DNA from: Paraphysomonas bandaiensis
Taxonomy: Eukaryota > Chrysophyceae
Reading direction: 5' to 3'
DNA length: 64,000 nucleotides
Assembly: GCA_965644295.1 (NCBI GenBank)
Contig: CBFFRP010000369.1
Location: forward strand, 35,221 to 99,220
This document shows positions 45,336 to 57,008 of this stretch, piece by piece (within the stretch, counting starts at the first letter, position 1; every line of letters starts with the position of its first letter). The notes below the pieces were generated by a model that made no database searches, was not told the DNA's origin, and worked only from the letters and a program-made list of their open reading frames with translations. A program made the position numbers and the translations under genes.

Positions 45336-46344
45336 ATATGATAGATGTGTATGTAGGGGACGACGTTGTACAACGTACATCATGACAAGTGAAAGCAGTG
45401 ATCTAAGTCTACTACTACCACACTGGAACGCTTAAGACTAAGCATACATTGTGTGCAATTTGCATCGGGGACTGCCTTATGTGCCTCACGGCAACCAGGG
45501 GAAGCAGTAATATACCCTTCTGAAATTGGCGATCTGGTGGCCTTCCTTTAGGCATTGTGTCAAGTGGCTCGGAGGTATGCGGATGAAGGTCTTGCAGAAG
45601 GTTATGGCCTACTGTGAAGAAGCGTCGAAAGCGACTCTTTTGCTGTCTTAGCCAGCGGCAGAAAGCACATGCAAGAGAGTGTATAGCTGGACAGGAGTGG
45701 GATATGAGTGTTATCCGGTGTGTCCAGCAACAGGGAGTCGAGAGGGAGTGTGATGATCCAGAAGAGGCACACTATCTGATTGAGGAGTGTGAGACTGTGT
45801 AATAGAACTAGGTCTGCCAAGGTCGAGTACTCTGATAGACCTATGCACGAGATGATCATGATGATGGTCTGGAGGAGAGACTCTAATGTCCTCAGCTTCC
45901 CTTGTTAGTGTGTACGTTAGTGCAGGGGGGTACAGGCTGAGGCATAGAGTGTGTGTGGAGGAGAGATGACGGCAAAGTATAAGAGACGAAGGGAGGGGAG
46001 ATAGTTTGTCTGGAGGTTTTCGAGGAGGAGGTAGAGTGTAAGGTGCGTGTGTATGACAGTGCAGTGGTGTTATGAGTGTGTTGGATAGAGAGAGCTGGTG
46101 ATGTGTCCAGTTAGGCAAGACGGGAAATTGCAAGGCCAAGCAATGGGGCTTGGAACGTGTACAACATGTTTGGACAAGAGTTTTGTCGGTAAGGTGGTGT
46201 GATACAAAATGCAGCAGTGCGTGCAGCAGTACTGGGCCTGGGCCAGCCAATGTAACACATCCACGGTCTAAACTGAGACATAGATCGTGGTGTGAGATAA
46301 AAAGATGTAACTTTTTGTTGGGCTATATTTTCAACCAGATCAAG
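45336..46344. other. Unrecognised insert within the hAT remnant
   Basis: About 1 kb with moderately long open frames on both strands (for example plus 45614-45802 and minus 45711-46250), but low-complexity Pro/Leu/His-rich composition on the minus strand and no domain on either. It may be the truncated body of the element whose tail is at 45145-45335; no homology to the LINE in this window was recognised. Confidence 0.4.
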
Positions 46345-46467
46345 GTAAGTTCATATTTTCAAAGACACACAACCATGAGCAATATTATTCAATATATTGC
46401 GAAGCCATATTGGCAAAAATAATAATAAATATATTTGTAGCAAGCAAAAATACATTTTTACCTGGCC

Positions 46468-47005
46468 ATATGCCTCTTAGTTTTTTACTTATTATTAGAA
46501 TCTCAGAAGATCGCCTTCAGAGTCGTCAAGAACTTGATAATTTGGTTCGGATTCTTGAACGCCTCTTGCTAAATAAAAGGCATTTACAACTTAGAACTTC
46601 AGAGTAATGTTCACGTCCGCCAAACGATATGTACAAAGCGATAATCTTGCAATTTTAACATGCCATGACTGAACGAGCTCAACAGAAGGAAAATACTATT
46701 CATATCTATTACGGGGTGCCCTCATTCTCATAAACACCACATACATGTACACGAGGATTGCAAAAAAGTATACATAAAATACATTTAAAACACACTAAAA
46801 TGCTATAACGGGACAAAAAAGTACTGCATCCGATCATACGCATCTGACTCACGAAAACTAAATCGAAACCCTTCAGCAGAAGGATATGTTATCGGAAAAC
46901 GAAAACACTTTTATATACTTCCCGACAGGAGAAGGAGAGTGCATCACCAGACGCATACATGCAATTATAATTCCCCAGAAATGCCGGATTTAAGATCTAC
47001 TTGCT
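46468..47005. other. Intergenic region
   Basis: Between the hAT remnant and the 3' end of the NUMOD-repeat gene. AT-rich; plus strand 46520-46600 again has TTGCTAAATAAAAGG, a trace of a LINE tail. No gene supported. Confidence 0.4.
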
Positions 47006-50000
47006 CTACAACTGATTTGGATCGGCATTCGGGCAAGAGCGCGGGACTGTTTCAAACCCAAGAGGTGAGCGCAGTCGCTTACGACTATGTCTTCCAGAAG
47101 TACTATCAGCGTCTTCTGTAGTAAGATCAATAACAGCAGGAAAGCTGTCGATTCGAAACACTTGCTTCGACCCACTACAACTATTAGATGGACTCAGTGC
47201 ATCACTCTCAGTCCGACTAAATTCTACAGGAGACTGAACTACAACTTGGTCAGAAACACCTTCGGAAACAGCAGTAATATCATTCTGCAGTGAGCAAGAT
47301 GGCACCAACTGCTGCCCACAATTTCTTTGACGAGAAACACAACCATCACACGCACCAGTATCCAGGCTGCAAAGTCGACACTTATCTTCTCCAGTACACA
47401 GGGTCTGCCCAGGACAACAAGGCGATATTCCGCGACTACCCACACTAGTTACTGCATTATTCGTATCTACACTCGCAATCGTAGCCAAATCCAGGTTTTC
47501 CGCCGATGTCGGTAGAGTGTATCCCCTGGCGGTATCGGAAGATGATGCTGATTTTTCCAGTCTATGATGTTCACCTGGTGAACCAGTTGATATACCTATG
47601 CCCCTTCGGCTGTCTTGAAATCGAAAAGTCACGTCTCCAAAACGCCTATTACTTACGCCTCGGCAGCAATCCGAAATACTTTGTGAAGTTAAACCCGTGG
47701 CCATTGCAGCTTCCTTTCCTGAGCAGAACACGTTTAGCACTTCGCCAGTCGCAATGTCCACCATTTCCACTGCCTTGGCGCCTGGACCACTGCTCTTTTG
47801 ACCAACTGTGGCTTTAGGTTTCTTCTTGACTTGAGTACAAACGGATTCTTGATCTACATTGGCCGCACCAACCAGCTGGTGATGACACGAGACAACTTTA
47901 GTTTGGGGCACTGAATTATTGGCAACAGTAACATCATTCTGTGGAGCATATCTGTCGCAATAAAAATATTGACGTAAGTTGGCGTAGTTATATATAGCAT
48001 CTTCATCGCACATTCGTGTATAAGAAATCAAACATAGTTTTAGCTATCAGTTTCGCGTATTTCATAGAATTATACATGATTGTACCTCCACATGAATCCA
48101 CCCGCAGAATGAGATATTCCTTTGCAGCACTTAGTTATCGAGGATGCTCTAGCCCCAGTGGCCTTCGAAGCCACAACGTTCGATGGATACGTGGTGATTA
48201 CTTTTCCTGTGTAGAAATCAAGCCGTTGTACGGCTTTCCCCTTTACTTCAGCGGAGCCCACTTGACTATCAGCCGTTTCCATTTCATGTACAAAACTTTC
48301 TTCTACACCCCTGTGGTAGTAATCTTGATCAATGGCCAGGAGAGGGGCTATATTATCTCCAGTCTTCATATCCAGGTTTTCCGCCGATGTCGGTAGGGTG
48401 TATTCCCTGGCGGTATCGGAAGATGATGCTGATTTTTCCAGTCTATGATGTTCACCTGGTGAACCAGTTGATATACCTATGCCCCTTTGACTGTCTTGAA
48501 ATCGAAAAGTCACGTCTCCAAAACGCCTATTACTTACGCCTCGGCAGCAATCCGAAATACTTTGTGAAGTTAAACCCGTGGCCATTGCAGCTTCCTTTCC
48601 TGAGCAGAACACGTTTAGCACTTCGCCAGTCGCAATGTCCACCATTTCCACTGCCTTGGCGCCTGGACCACTGCTCTTTTGACCAACTGTGGCTTTAGGT
48701 TTCTTCTTGACTTGAGTACAAACGGATTCTTGATCTACATTGGCCGCACCAACCAGCTGGTGATGACACGAGACAACTTTAGTTTGGGGCACTGAATTAT
48801 TGGCAACAGTAACATCATTCTGCGGAGCATATCTGTCGCAATAAAAATATTGACGTAAGTTGGCGTAGTTATATATAGCATCTTCATCGCACATTCGTGT
48901 ATACGAAATCAAACATAGTTTTAGCTATCAGTTTCGCGTATTTCATAGAATTATACATGATTGTACCTCCACATGAATCCACCCGCAGAATGAGATATTC
49001 CTTTGCAGCACTTAGTTATCGAGGATGCTCTAGCTCCAGTGGCCTTCGAAGCCACAACGTTCGATGGATACGTGGTGATTACTTTTCCTGTGGAGAAATC
49101 AAGCCGTTGTACGGCTTTCCCCTTCACTTCAGCGGAGCCCACTTGACTATCAGCCGTTTCCATTTCATGTACAAAACTTTCTTCTACACCCCAGTAGTAG
49201 TAATCTTGATCACTGACCGGGAGAGGGGCTATATTATCTCCAGTCTTTATATCCAGGTTTTCCGCCGATGTCGGTAGAGTGTATCCCCTGGCGGTATCGG
49301 AAGATGATGCTGATTTTTCCAGTCTATGATGTTCACCTGGTGAACCAGTTGATATACCTATGCCCCTTTGACTGTCTTGAAATCGAAAAGTCACGTCTCC
49401 AAAACGCCTATTACTTACGCCTCGGCAGCAATCCGAAATACTTTGTGAAGTTAAACCCGTGGCCATTGCAGCTTCCTTTCCTGAGCAGAACACGTTTAGC
49501 ACTTCGCCAGTCGCAATGTCCACCATTTCCACTGCCTTGGCGCCTGGACCACTGCTCTTTTGACCAACTGTGGCTTTAGGTTTCTTCTTGACTTGAGTAC
49601 AAACGGATTCTTGATCTACATTGGCCGCACCAACCAGCTGGTGATGACACGAGACAACTTTAGTTTGGGGCACTGAATTATTGGCAACAGTAACATCATT
49701 CTGTGGAGCATATCTGTCGCAGTAAAAATATTGACGTAAGTTGGCGTAGTTATATATAGCATCTTCATCGCACATTCGTGTATAAGAAATCAAACATAGT
49801 TTTAGCTATCAGTTTCGCGTATTTCATAGAATTATACATGATTGTACCTCCACATGAATCCACCCGCAGAATGAGATATTCCTTTGCAGCACTTAGTTAT
49901 CGAGGATGCTCTAGCTCCAGTGGCCTTCGAAGCCACAACGTTCGATGGATACGTGGTGATTACTTTTCCTGTGGAGAAATCAAGCCGTTGTACGGCTTTC

Positions 50001-51585
50001 CCCTTCACTTCAGCGGAGCCCACTTGACTATCAGCCGTTTCCATTTCATGTACAAAAGGTTCTTCCACATCAAAATCCCTGTAGTAGTAACTCGGATCTG
50101 CCTGATCGCTTATATCATCAGTTGATGCGTTTTTAAACTTCCACTTGAATCCACCACATGCTTTGTTTGGATTATAACAGCAGGCAGAAATGCTCTTCCG
50201 GTCTTTGCATATTGCAGTAGCTGCTGCTGTCAACGAGGAATAGACCGCAACTACTTCACCCGTATTCATGTCGAGTTGCTCCACAGGTTTAGAGCACACT
50301 GCACCTACTACTGACTGACTTAGCTCACAAAAAATCATCCATTCTTGAACCTACCTGCAAAGCAATGACTGTTGTGATCACTGTTTCCCCTTTTCAGTTC
50401 ATCAGTGGTATGCTATATATACTGCATCAGGTAGACACGCAACCAAAGGCGCAGCTATACCTTCAACACGAAAAAACTCGATACTAGATTTCGTCCAAGT
50501 AGCATATCGGCAGTAAAGTACACGGAATGTATTCGGCGAGCGTTTTTGCCTTCTCTGTCTCCACATAGCATTGGCTGCAACAGAAAATACATACTGACCA
50601 TACGGCGAAAGGATATGTCTTCAACATTCTCTTCCGTAAGCGCAATGCGGGCAAGTTTTGATTTACATTCACCCCATATCAACAACAAATTGCTGCCGTA
50701 TTTGTGTTGAACCTGCAAAAATTGAGTAACCTCTCTTGATGTATACTGACTATCCAGTGAGTTTGCACAATGCTGCATAATTTTTTCCTTCCACTGAATA
50801 TACGTGGTACAGCTATGCCATATACGAAGTAAAAAGTCTTCATGAAGAATGAGTATTCTGCTCATGGGCATGCGACGGTGAGAATTTCCGTCATACAATA
50901 CCACTTGTTCTGAATTTAAAACTGCGATCACACACATGATCACCACCGAGCGTTTGCCAGTTTCGTTGTCACCTACTAGGACCACTCGTCCCGGTTTAAG
51001 GTATGTAAACGCATATAGATCCACTATTTCTCTCCATGAGTCAGAATCATCTAATTGCGGATGCATGCAGCCATCGTCATTGTCGTAATTCGCATTATCG
51101 TGGAGACGATTACTTTCAATCTCAGGAATGTGACTGACTTGATACGATTCACCAACTCTAACACCACGACTACACACTTTCCACGATAAAAACACATCCA
51201 CATCACTACAATCAGACGTAATCAGATCATCAGTACAAATATCTTCGTTGCTATAATTTTCCAACTCGTCTGTCCTTTCTGGCTTCCTGCAACTGGCACG
51301 GCGGTCCGAACTGGACTGCACTGAGTACTGCCTATAGCAGTCCATAAAATAATCAATCTCATTTTCATCCATATCTTCCGAATCGCCATCGTCGTGAACC
51401 ACATGCCACAGGGCATATCCATCATTCACACTCGCAGGCAAATAGGCAACTACAGTCCCGTTTACCTCCCCATGTCCACTGAATCGCTTTCTCACATGGC
51501 TACCAATACGCGACTCGTGATTAGCCGAGAATACCCAACCCTGTGATTTCATATCATCGTTAATGGCTTGTCGACTGGCAGACAT
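47006..51585 (-). CDS. Tudor-like plus seven NUMOD1/IENR1-like repeats, tandemly expanded
   Basis: Five exons (51585-50461, 50350-49848, 49713-48967, 48832-48086, 47951-47006), phases consistent, 1,355 aa. Exon 1 has a PTM/Tudor-like module near residues 25-75 (VRKRFSGHGEVNGTVVAY, WHVVHDDGDSEDMDENEI) and a region with GRVVLVGDNETGKRS. Then come seven repeats of about 50 residues built as (V)xxxDxxTGEV - AA - I..CC.G - F.FxW+F: one KPVEQLDMNTGEVVAVYSS type, three AVEMVDIATGEVLNVF types and three AVQRLDFSTGKVITTY types. They resemble NUMOD1/IENR1 helix-turn-helix modules that bind DNA in homing nucleases; no nuclease domain is present. The last 150 residues are Ser/Cys-rich with an NLS-like RKRLRSP. 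A chromatin role is inference. Confidence 0.82.
47489..50058 (-). repeat. 881-bp tandem repeat, about 2.9 units, inside the gene
   Basis: Equivalent points recur exactly 881 bp apart: intron acceptors at 47952, 48833 and 49714; donors at 48085, 48966 and 49847. Exons and the 134-nt introns are alike, with only scattered substitutions (for example CCTGTGTAGAAATC versus CCTGTGGAGAAATC). Exons 3 and 4 are both 747 nt, so each unit adds whole repeats without changing frame. Confidence 0.93.
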
Positions 51586-52504
51586 ATCGATCTATAGATG
51601 TCTGTATATTATAAGTGATTTAATAATAAAATAGCCGCATCCCACTCATACTCTTACAGTTACCATACATAGTGTATCATACAGATCTGATAGCCAATTG
51701 TCTGACTCGTCAATACATGTGTGGGTTGCAATGCCTCTGCTATGACTCCACTATGAGGTTAGTATACAGTATACGTCATCGTTCCTAGTCATCGACTTCA
51801 TCCATCATCTATTGAAGCACCCACAATTCTCGTATCGAGCAACACTTCGTACCACTACTAACCATATATCGTACTCATATAAACTGTACTGCTGTATGTC
51901 TAGATGTACGTATAGCAGTACAGGTAGAGACAGTGTGCATAGGTATTGTACAGGAATCTATTGATACGCACGTGCGGTGGCTAAAAGATCAGAAGCAGTT
52001 AAAGAATCCTACTCATTGTCGAACCCAATACCACTGTTATGTGTAGTCGACCTACACCATCCAATGACAGGTATTAGGGTGTAGTGCTTATCACAATAGA
52101 TGGTCGGTCTATAATGTACTCTTCGCCTTTATAAATTATCCAACTCAGTTGCACGTCTTTGCAATACAGAGCAACCACGTTGCAGAAATGCAAGAACCAA
52201 CTGTGTGTGAAACCATGTGCAATCCAATCAAGCATCACTTCTATTCGAATGCCTATCATGTCAGGATTCTACTTGCAAAGACGGCTGCTTCGGTTCTTAT
52301 CTCCACCCTTTGTGGTGTTCTCTAACTGTATTGAAATCAACTTCTGTGTAATGAATTGTCTTAAAGTGTCTCCTGCTGCTGCTGTTTTTACTGTCCCTCT
52401 CTATCTCTCAATGATAGTGTGATGTAGTAATAAGAGACTAAGGGATTGAGAATAGTGACTTATATTACTAGCTACGAAATTTATATGAGATGTGCCCTAT
52501 ACAT
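51586..52504. other. Upstream region of the NUMOD-repeat gene
   Basis: Presumed promoter plus AT-rich spacer; short ORFs at 52074-52422 on both strands show no domain. Nothing else supported. Confidence 0.45.
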
Positions 52505-53045
52505 GTTGCCCCATTCCGAGGGCGTGCCCTAGTAAAGTGCTAGTGTTGAATAAACTAAGCAATGTATAGATTGTTAATAAAATCCCGGCGTATTCTTTGC
52601 GTGTGGCACCAGACAAGCGTCAGCTAGATCTACACTGTACTTGCATGGTCAATACAAGAACGGAAGTGGTTGCACCTTGGTGCTTGCGGCGACGCACAAG
52701 CAGCTTCTGTAGCGTTAAATAGTAGGATAATGGAATTTGTACGGATTAGTTAAGGTTAGAGGTCTAACTAGCATGACTAGCATTCAACTAACCACTATAT
52801 TGGTACAGGTTTCTAACGCCTATTGCTAAATAAAAAGACGTTTAATATGGTCAATACATGATTACGAGAAATCCCGCGTACTCTTAGCGAAGGTGAACAC
52901 GGGTAGGGCAGCAATAGAATCTGCAAGGATCTATGCGGTCAGCTACGTTGGTGGTAGAATCAGTGCAAAATCGCGGTGTTACATGTGGTGTACCAGCGAG
53001 TCTACAGCCTACACTATGGCCCCGCCCTTGGAATGGGGTACATGT
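52505..53045 (+). repeat. Dispersed repeat family, copy B, with nested insertion
   Basis: Matches 9430-9945 in the same orientation. It is split at 52656-52846 by a LINE-tail copy, and the two halves rejoin the order seen in copy A exactly at TTGCATGGTC / CATGATTACGAG. Confidence 0.78.
52656..52846 (+). mobile_element. LINE 3'-tail copy (SINE-like) with 11-bp target duplication
   Basis: 191 bp from AAGAACGGAAGTGG to AAAAAGACGTTTAAT, flanked by ATGGTCAATAC on both sides (52645-52655; 52847-52857). The empty site is represented by copy A at 9430-9945. It corresponds to the LINE 3' end starting about 45 nt after its stop codon. Variable-length duplication and a fixed 3' end point to target-primed reverse transcription. 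Confidence 0.88.
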
Positions 53046-53550
53046 ACTGTGCTCAAACTCGCGGGCATGTTCACTAGTGTATGCACCAGACTAACCAGAG
53101 TGGCAACACTTATTTTCAGCACATTTCGCAATTACTCCAGGGAAACGAACGTTGCAAAAAATACGTTCAATTTCTGTGATTGCAACAGTTTCTAACGTTG
53201 ATAAAAGATAAAAGCACTTGCACTCAATGAATATTCGATGATCATACCAGCTAGACCCACAGCAATATCTCAATGTAATCAATATATAGAGGATATACAC
53301 CTCATATGACAGTTTATGACGAGTATATACGACTACATCGTAATTAAGGCACCAATCCGACATTACTTATTAACGAAGTAGATGTGTTGCAATTTACTCA
53401 CAAAATCTATATATTAGCTCACAAGGGAGTCCATTATGACCACTAAAGAGATAATACACGACAGCATAGTAGTTAACTAACAGTCCAGGTGAGTACACTA
53501 CTAGGCGTGCCTACTACAAAAGCCCTTAAAGTTTCAATACTCATCACAAC
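53046..53550. other. Intergenic region
   Basis: Between repeat copy B and the 3' end of the protease gene. No supported gene. Confidence 0.4.
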
Positions 53551-54827
53551 TTAAGGGTGCACAGCCAGGGCAAATCCCACTCTCTCGTTAGCAACATCGA
53601 ACACCGTGTAGTACTTGCGCATAAAGACATCACCCAAGATCCAGAGCGGTCCAGTGGGCTCAGGAATGTCCATAGCCATGAGTCCAAGGAGGCACAAGTC
53701 ACCATCAGGGATGAGATAGTCCTCGGGGGTAAGAGTGTACTCCTTGCCCGCAATAGTGAATACCATATCGGCGGCGTCGTAGTCACACTTCATCATGTAC
53801 TCGCCGGCAATAATCTCCTTAGCACCAAGCATTGAAGCAATCTTCGCAACCTCGTTAGAAGGTCCAGTAAGGATAGAGGTTCCTGAGTCGACAATTGCCT
53901 TGCTCTCGCCAGCACCGACGAAAGAAGATCCTTCCACCTAATTCACACATATCAGATACTACAAACATATCTGCATTTACTGCGGTGTACCTGGAGGTCA
54001 TCCAGAGTGATTTCCCAGTATGTGGCAGCCCTGAGTGGGACGTATGTGATTTCGCCCGTGTAGTGGGCAGGGTCCGTTCCACCAAGCAGAAGCTCTCCCT
54101 TATCCATACGAGAGTTTCCAAGGTAGAAAGAGAACTACATCAACAAATGCTCACTATCAATATTGAAGAAAGCATCAACAACATTCTTACCTCGGCGTTA
54201 TCAACGAGTCCCTGTGAGACGACGTTGTCAAAAGCGGTGGGGACGTTGTTTACAGACAACACACCGAAGGCCATTCCCAGAATGCCGTCGAATTTGCCAA
54301 GCTTATAAGCAGCGCCCAAACCAGAGGCATCAGTCACTTCTGCGAATTCCTGGTTCTCAACAATCAGACCACCGAAGTTGAGGGTGTCAAAAGACTCGTA
54401 GCCAGAGACAGGGCCAGATCCGTACATAATATTGAACTCAGTACCGTTGGCAACATATGTCGATGACTTGGAGGAGTCGTACTCAGCATGTCTTCCGCAA
54501 GAAGAATCGCAATTAGATGAAGCGACCCAGAGCTATAAAGTACTGTTAATTACCACTAAACACAGGATGCAACACACGTACATCAGCAGACCCTGTGTCG
54601 AAAATAACTTCAAAGCTCTGCTCTGGTGTACCCAAGTTGATCTCACCATAGTACTGAGAGTTCTCATAGTCATTGATGACAATGGACCCGTCATCAGATA
54701 GTTTAAAAGACGGCTTCTTGGAAATAACGCTCTGAACGAATTCGTGATTATCGCGCTTCTTCATAGGGACGCGAACCAGGGCAGTGGCCACCGAGATGGC
54801 ACCCATTAGGGAAAGAGCTTTGATCAT
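53551..54827 (-). CDS. Cathepsin D-like aspartic protease
   Basis: Four exons (54827-54582, 54532-54191, 54134-53991, 53937-53551; introns 49, 56 and 53 nt), 372 aa. Signal peptide MIKALSLMGAISVATALV, a short propeptide, then the mature pepsin fold: YYGEINLGTPEQSFEVIFDT with catalytic Asp77 (DTGSADLWV), SSNCDSSCG disulfide loop, the flap residue region MYGSGPVSGYESFDTL, FDGILGMAF, and the second catalytic Asp261 (IVDSGTSILTGP), ending ILGDVFMRKYYTVFDVANER. All hallmarks of a working pepsin-family enzyme are present. Lysosomal/vacuolar or secreted proteolysis is inferred from family. Confidence 0.93.
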
Positions 54828-55235
54828 ACTTAAAAAGTGGACAGTGTAATATTAATAATTGCTTATTAATAAATGTGTTACCAGTCTACTTATACACAGG
54901 TATGAGTCAGCACATGCTACATCTACACTATATAAATACATACATAATATACATATGAAAAAACCCGCTTACTAATCCATCCATTAAAAAACGTGTTCCA
55001 GATATTCGCCGTATCTTCAAACGACATATTTGTGGCTAAAATGGATACTATTTTCTGATAATACAATCAATCTATTCCAGATGTTTTGCATATCTTCAAA
55101 AGACATATTGTATTTTCAGTATTTTATAGTTTTCATCGCCACACAACACAACTGCAGTTATTGATACTACGAACAATTGCAACAAATAGTCTGGAAGGTA
55201 TTTACTTGCAGCCAGTTTAAGAGAGTGTGTATAAA
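54828..55235. promoter_or_regulatory. Divergent promoter region (protease / UPRT-like)
   Basis: 408 bp between outward start codons. A repeated phrase ATCCATTCC-like plus AGATATT...TCTTCAAA(C/A)GACATAT occurs at about 55002-55030 and 55077-55108. No factor known. Confidence 0.45.
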
Positions 55236-56090
55236 ATGAGTGAAAGCAATATTAACGTTGTTTCCCACCCTGTGATTGCCCACAAGCTCACATTGTTAAG
55301 GAACAAGGACACTAAGCCGCATGAATTTCGCCAACTATTGAAAGAGATTACCTTCTACCTTGGTTATGAGGTGAGCACAGATATGTGTCGATTAGCCCCT
55401 TGCTTATATCATTCCAGGCTACTAGAAATACGGCCACAGCATCGACTGATGTAAAGACCCCTCTGGGAGTTACATTTTCTGGAACTAAGATCGCTGAGAA
55501 GATTGCTGTGATTCCTATTCTTCGTGCTGGTACGGTATCTACTCTTGATACATACACGTCTAATATTGCATGTTACAGGCATAACAATGGCGGATGGTAT
55601 GCTCGACTTGATCCCTACTGCTGCTGTGCACCATATTGGTATGTTCCGATCGAAGATTTCTCACATGCCAGTGCAGTACTACAACCGCCTCCCACACGAC
55701 TCTCCTTGTGATGTGGCCTACGTTGTAGACCCCTGCATTGCTACCTCTAACACTATTCATGCCGTTGTTTCAATTCTGAAGAAATGGGGAGCTCGTCGTA
55801 TTGTAGTGATTGCCGCTGTGGGCTGCCGTGCCGGAGTCACCAAGTTAAGCAAAGATCACCCCGATATCTCCATTCACATCGGTGACCTCGACTCTGAGCT
55901 TAACGACGCTGGTATGATTGTTCCTGGAATTGGTGATGCAGGTGACCGTCAATTTGGTACTCCTTTTGAGGAGGAGCCGGATATTCTTCCCCTTGGAAAC
56001 ACAGATGAGCTCGCCGTGGATACCACTGGCAAACGCACGCGCTCTCAATCTGGCGATGCCTCGACCTCCAAGTCCCCCAAGAAGAAGTAA
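55236..56090 (+). CDS. Uracil phosphoribosyltransferase-like protein with altered PRPP loop
   Basis: Three exons (55236-55370, 55418-55529, 55579-56090; introns 47 and 49 nt), 252 aa. UPRT order is clear: DVKTPLGVTFSG, AVIPILRAGITMADGMLDLI, HHIGMFRSKI, PVQYYNRLP, VVDPCIATSNTIHAVV, and the uracil-site end IVPGIGDAGDRQFGT. In UPRTs the PRPP-binding loop is DPMxATGGS/T or ATAGS; here residues 133-141 read DPCIATSNT, lacking the glycines. The family reaction is uracil + PRPP to UMP; activity of this copy is doubtful. A basic Ser/Lys tail (GKRTRSQSG...SPKKK) of about 30 residues follows. Confidence 0.87.
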
Positions 56091-56769
56091 ATGTATGGAA
56101 ATGTAATGCAATAATCTCCTTCTGTGGACATTAGAGATACACGTTGAATACCCCATTTTGGCGCTGGCTGCTTTCATTGTTTTTTGGTTGAGCGTAATAA
56201 TAACAACCCGTATCAATTTTTTGCAGACAATTATATATCTTGAGTGGAGTGGATTGATTATCTATTCTTATGCGTATTCTCTAGCTGACATATTCGAGCA
56301 TTGGTGAATTGCTATTGCCTTCATCATTGTAGTCATGTTTGTTCTTTAGCAATGTCGAAAGACAAAATCGATAATAGTTCTTAGTGTATGCACCTGAGTT
56401 CACTTGGGTGATGTAAAAAAGGCACGCCTCCTTCCCCCACCATTTTTAGTTAGATGTTCTTGCATATTTACGCAGTCAAAACCATTTCGCTTCAACTGTA
56501 AGTTCACGACATACTCCTAGACTCCTAGTACTTCTTTCACTGATGCAACGATATTACATACTTCATTCACAAACACATTTATGTGCTGCGCACTATTCAG
56601 TTAATTATTTCAACACTCATTCTTAAGGGGCGCGTCGCTGTAGAACCTCTATGTTGTTTTCTTCCAGCAAACTTTACCAATTTCGCTATCGTATGTAAAA
56701 CTTATAATTGCTAGTAGTCTATTTATTACTACTGTTGTTATATTACTACCAGATCCTCAGATTCCATAT
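56091..56769. other. Intergenic region
   Basis: Downstream of the UPRT-like gene up to the LINE 3' end. AT-rich; no gene supported. Confidence 0.45.
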
Positions 56770-56965
56770 TGAATGTCTATTGAATGTCTTTTATTTAGCA
56801 ATAGGCGTTAAAAACCCGTTCCGATTTAGCGGCTAGTTGAATACTAGTCTACTAGTTAGACCTCTACCCATAACTAATCAGCGCAAATTCTATTATCCTA
56901 CTATTTAACGCTACAGAAGCTGCTTGTGCGTCGCCGCAAGCACCAAGGTGCAACCACTTCCGTTC
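56770..56965 (-). repeat. LINE 3' UTR tail with hairpins
   Basis: Reads in LINE sense GGTTGCACCTTGGTGC, TTGCGGCGACGCACAAGCAG, TAACGCCTATTGCTAAATAA, AAGACATTCAATAGACATTC. Two small stems: GCACC/GGTGC, and GCTTG/CAAGC around the GCGACG block. This segment recurs in at least five other places in the window. Confidence 0.8.
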
Positions 56966-57008
56966 TTGATGTTGTGTGTGAGTTCGCCCTGCTCGTGTGT
57001 CTGAGGAC

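Larger units (their letters stand above)
44400..46467. mobile_element. hAT element remnant, interrupted
   Basis: The left end CAGGGAGCGATAACA starts at 44400. Sequence matches the 648-bp MITE (25177-25824) over 44400-45135 and again over about 46345-46467, ending TTTTTACCTGGCC. Between them about 1.2 kb of unrelated sequence, starting with a LINE-tail copy, has been inserted. The last bases of the right TIR are altered and no target duplication can be confirmed (left flank CTCCTTAT). Confidence 0.7.

Noticed and set aside
45602-46264. Overlapping ORFs on both strands within the hAT insert
   Set aside because: Low-complexity Pro/Leu/His content, no domain, and mutually exclusive frames.
44392-46475. 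CTCCTTAT as target duplication of the second hAT copy
   Set aside because: The right flank reads CCTCTTAG after an altered terminus; it is not an exact match.
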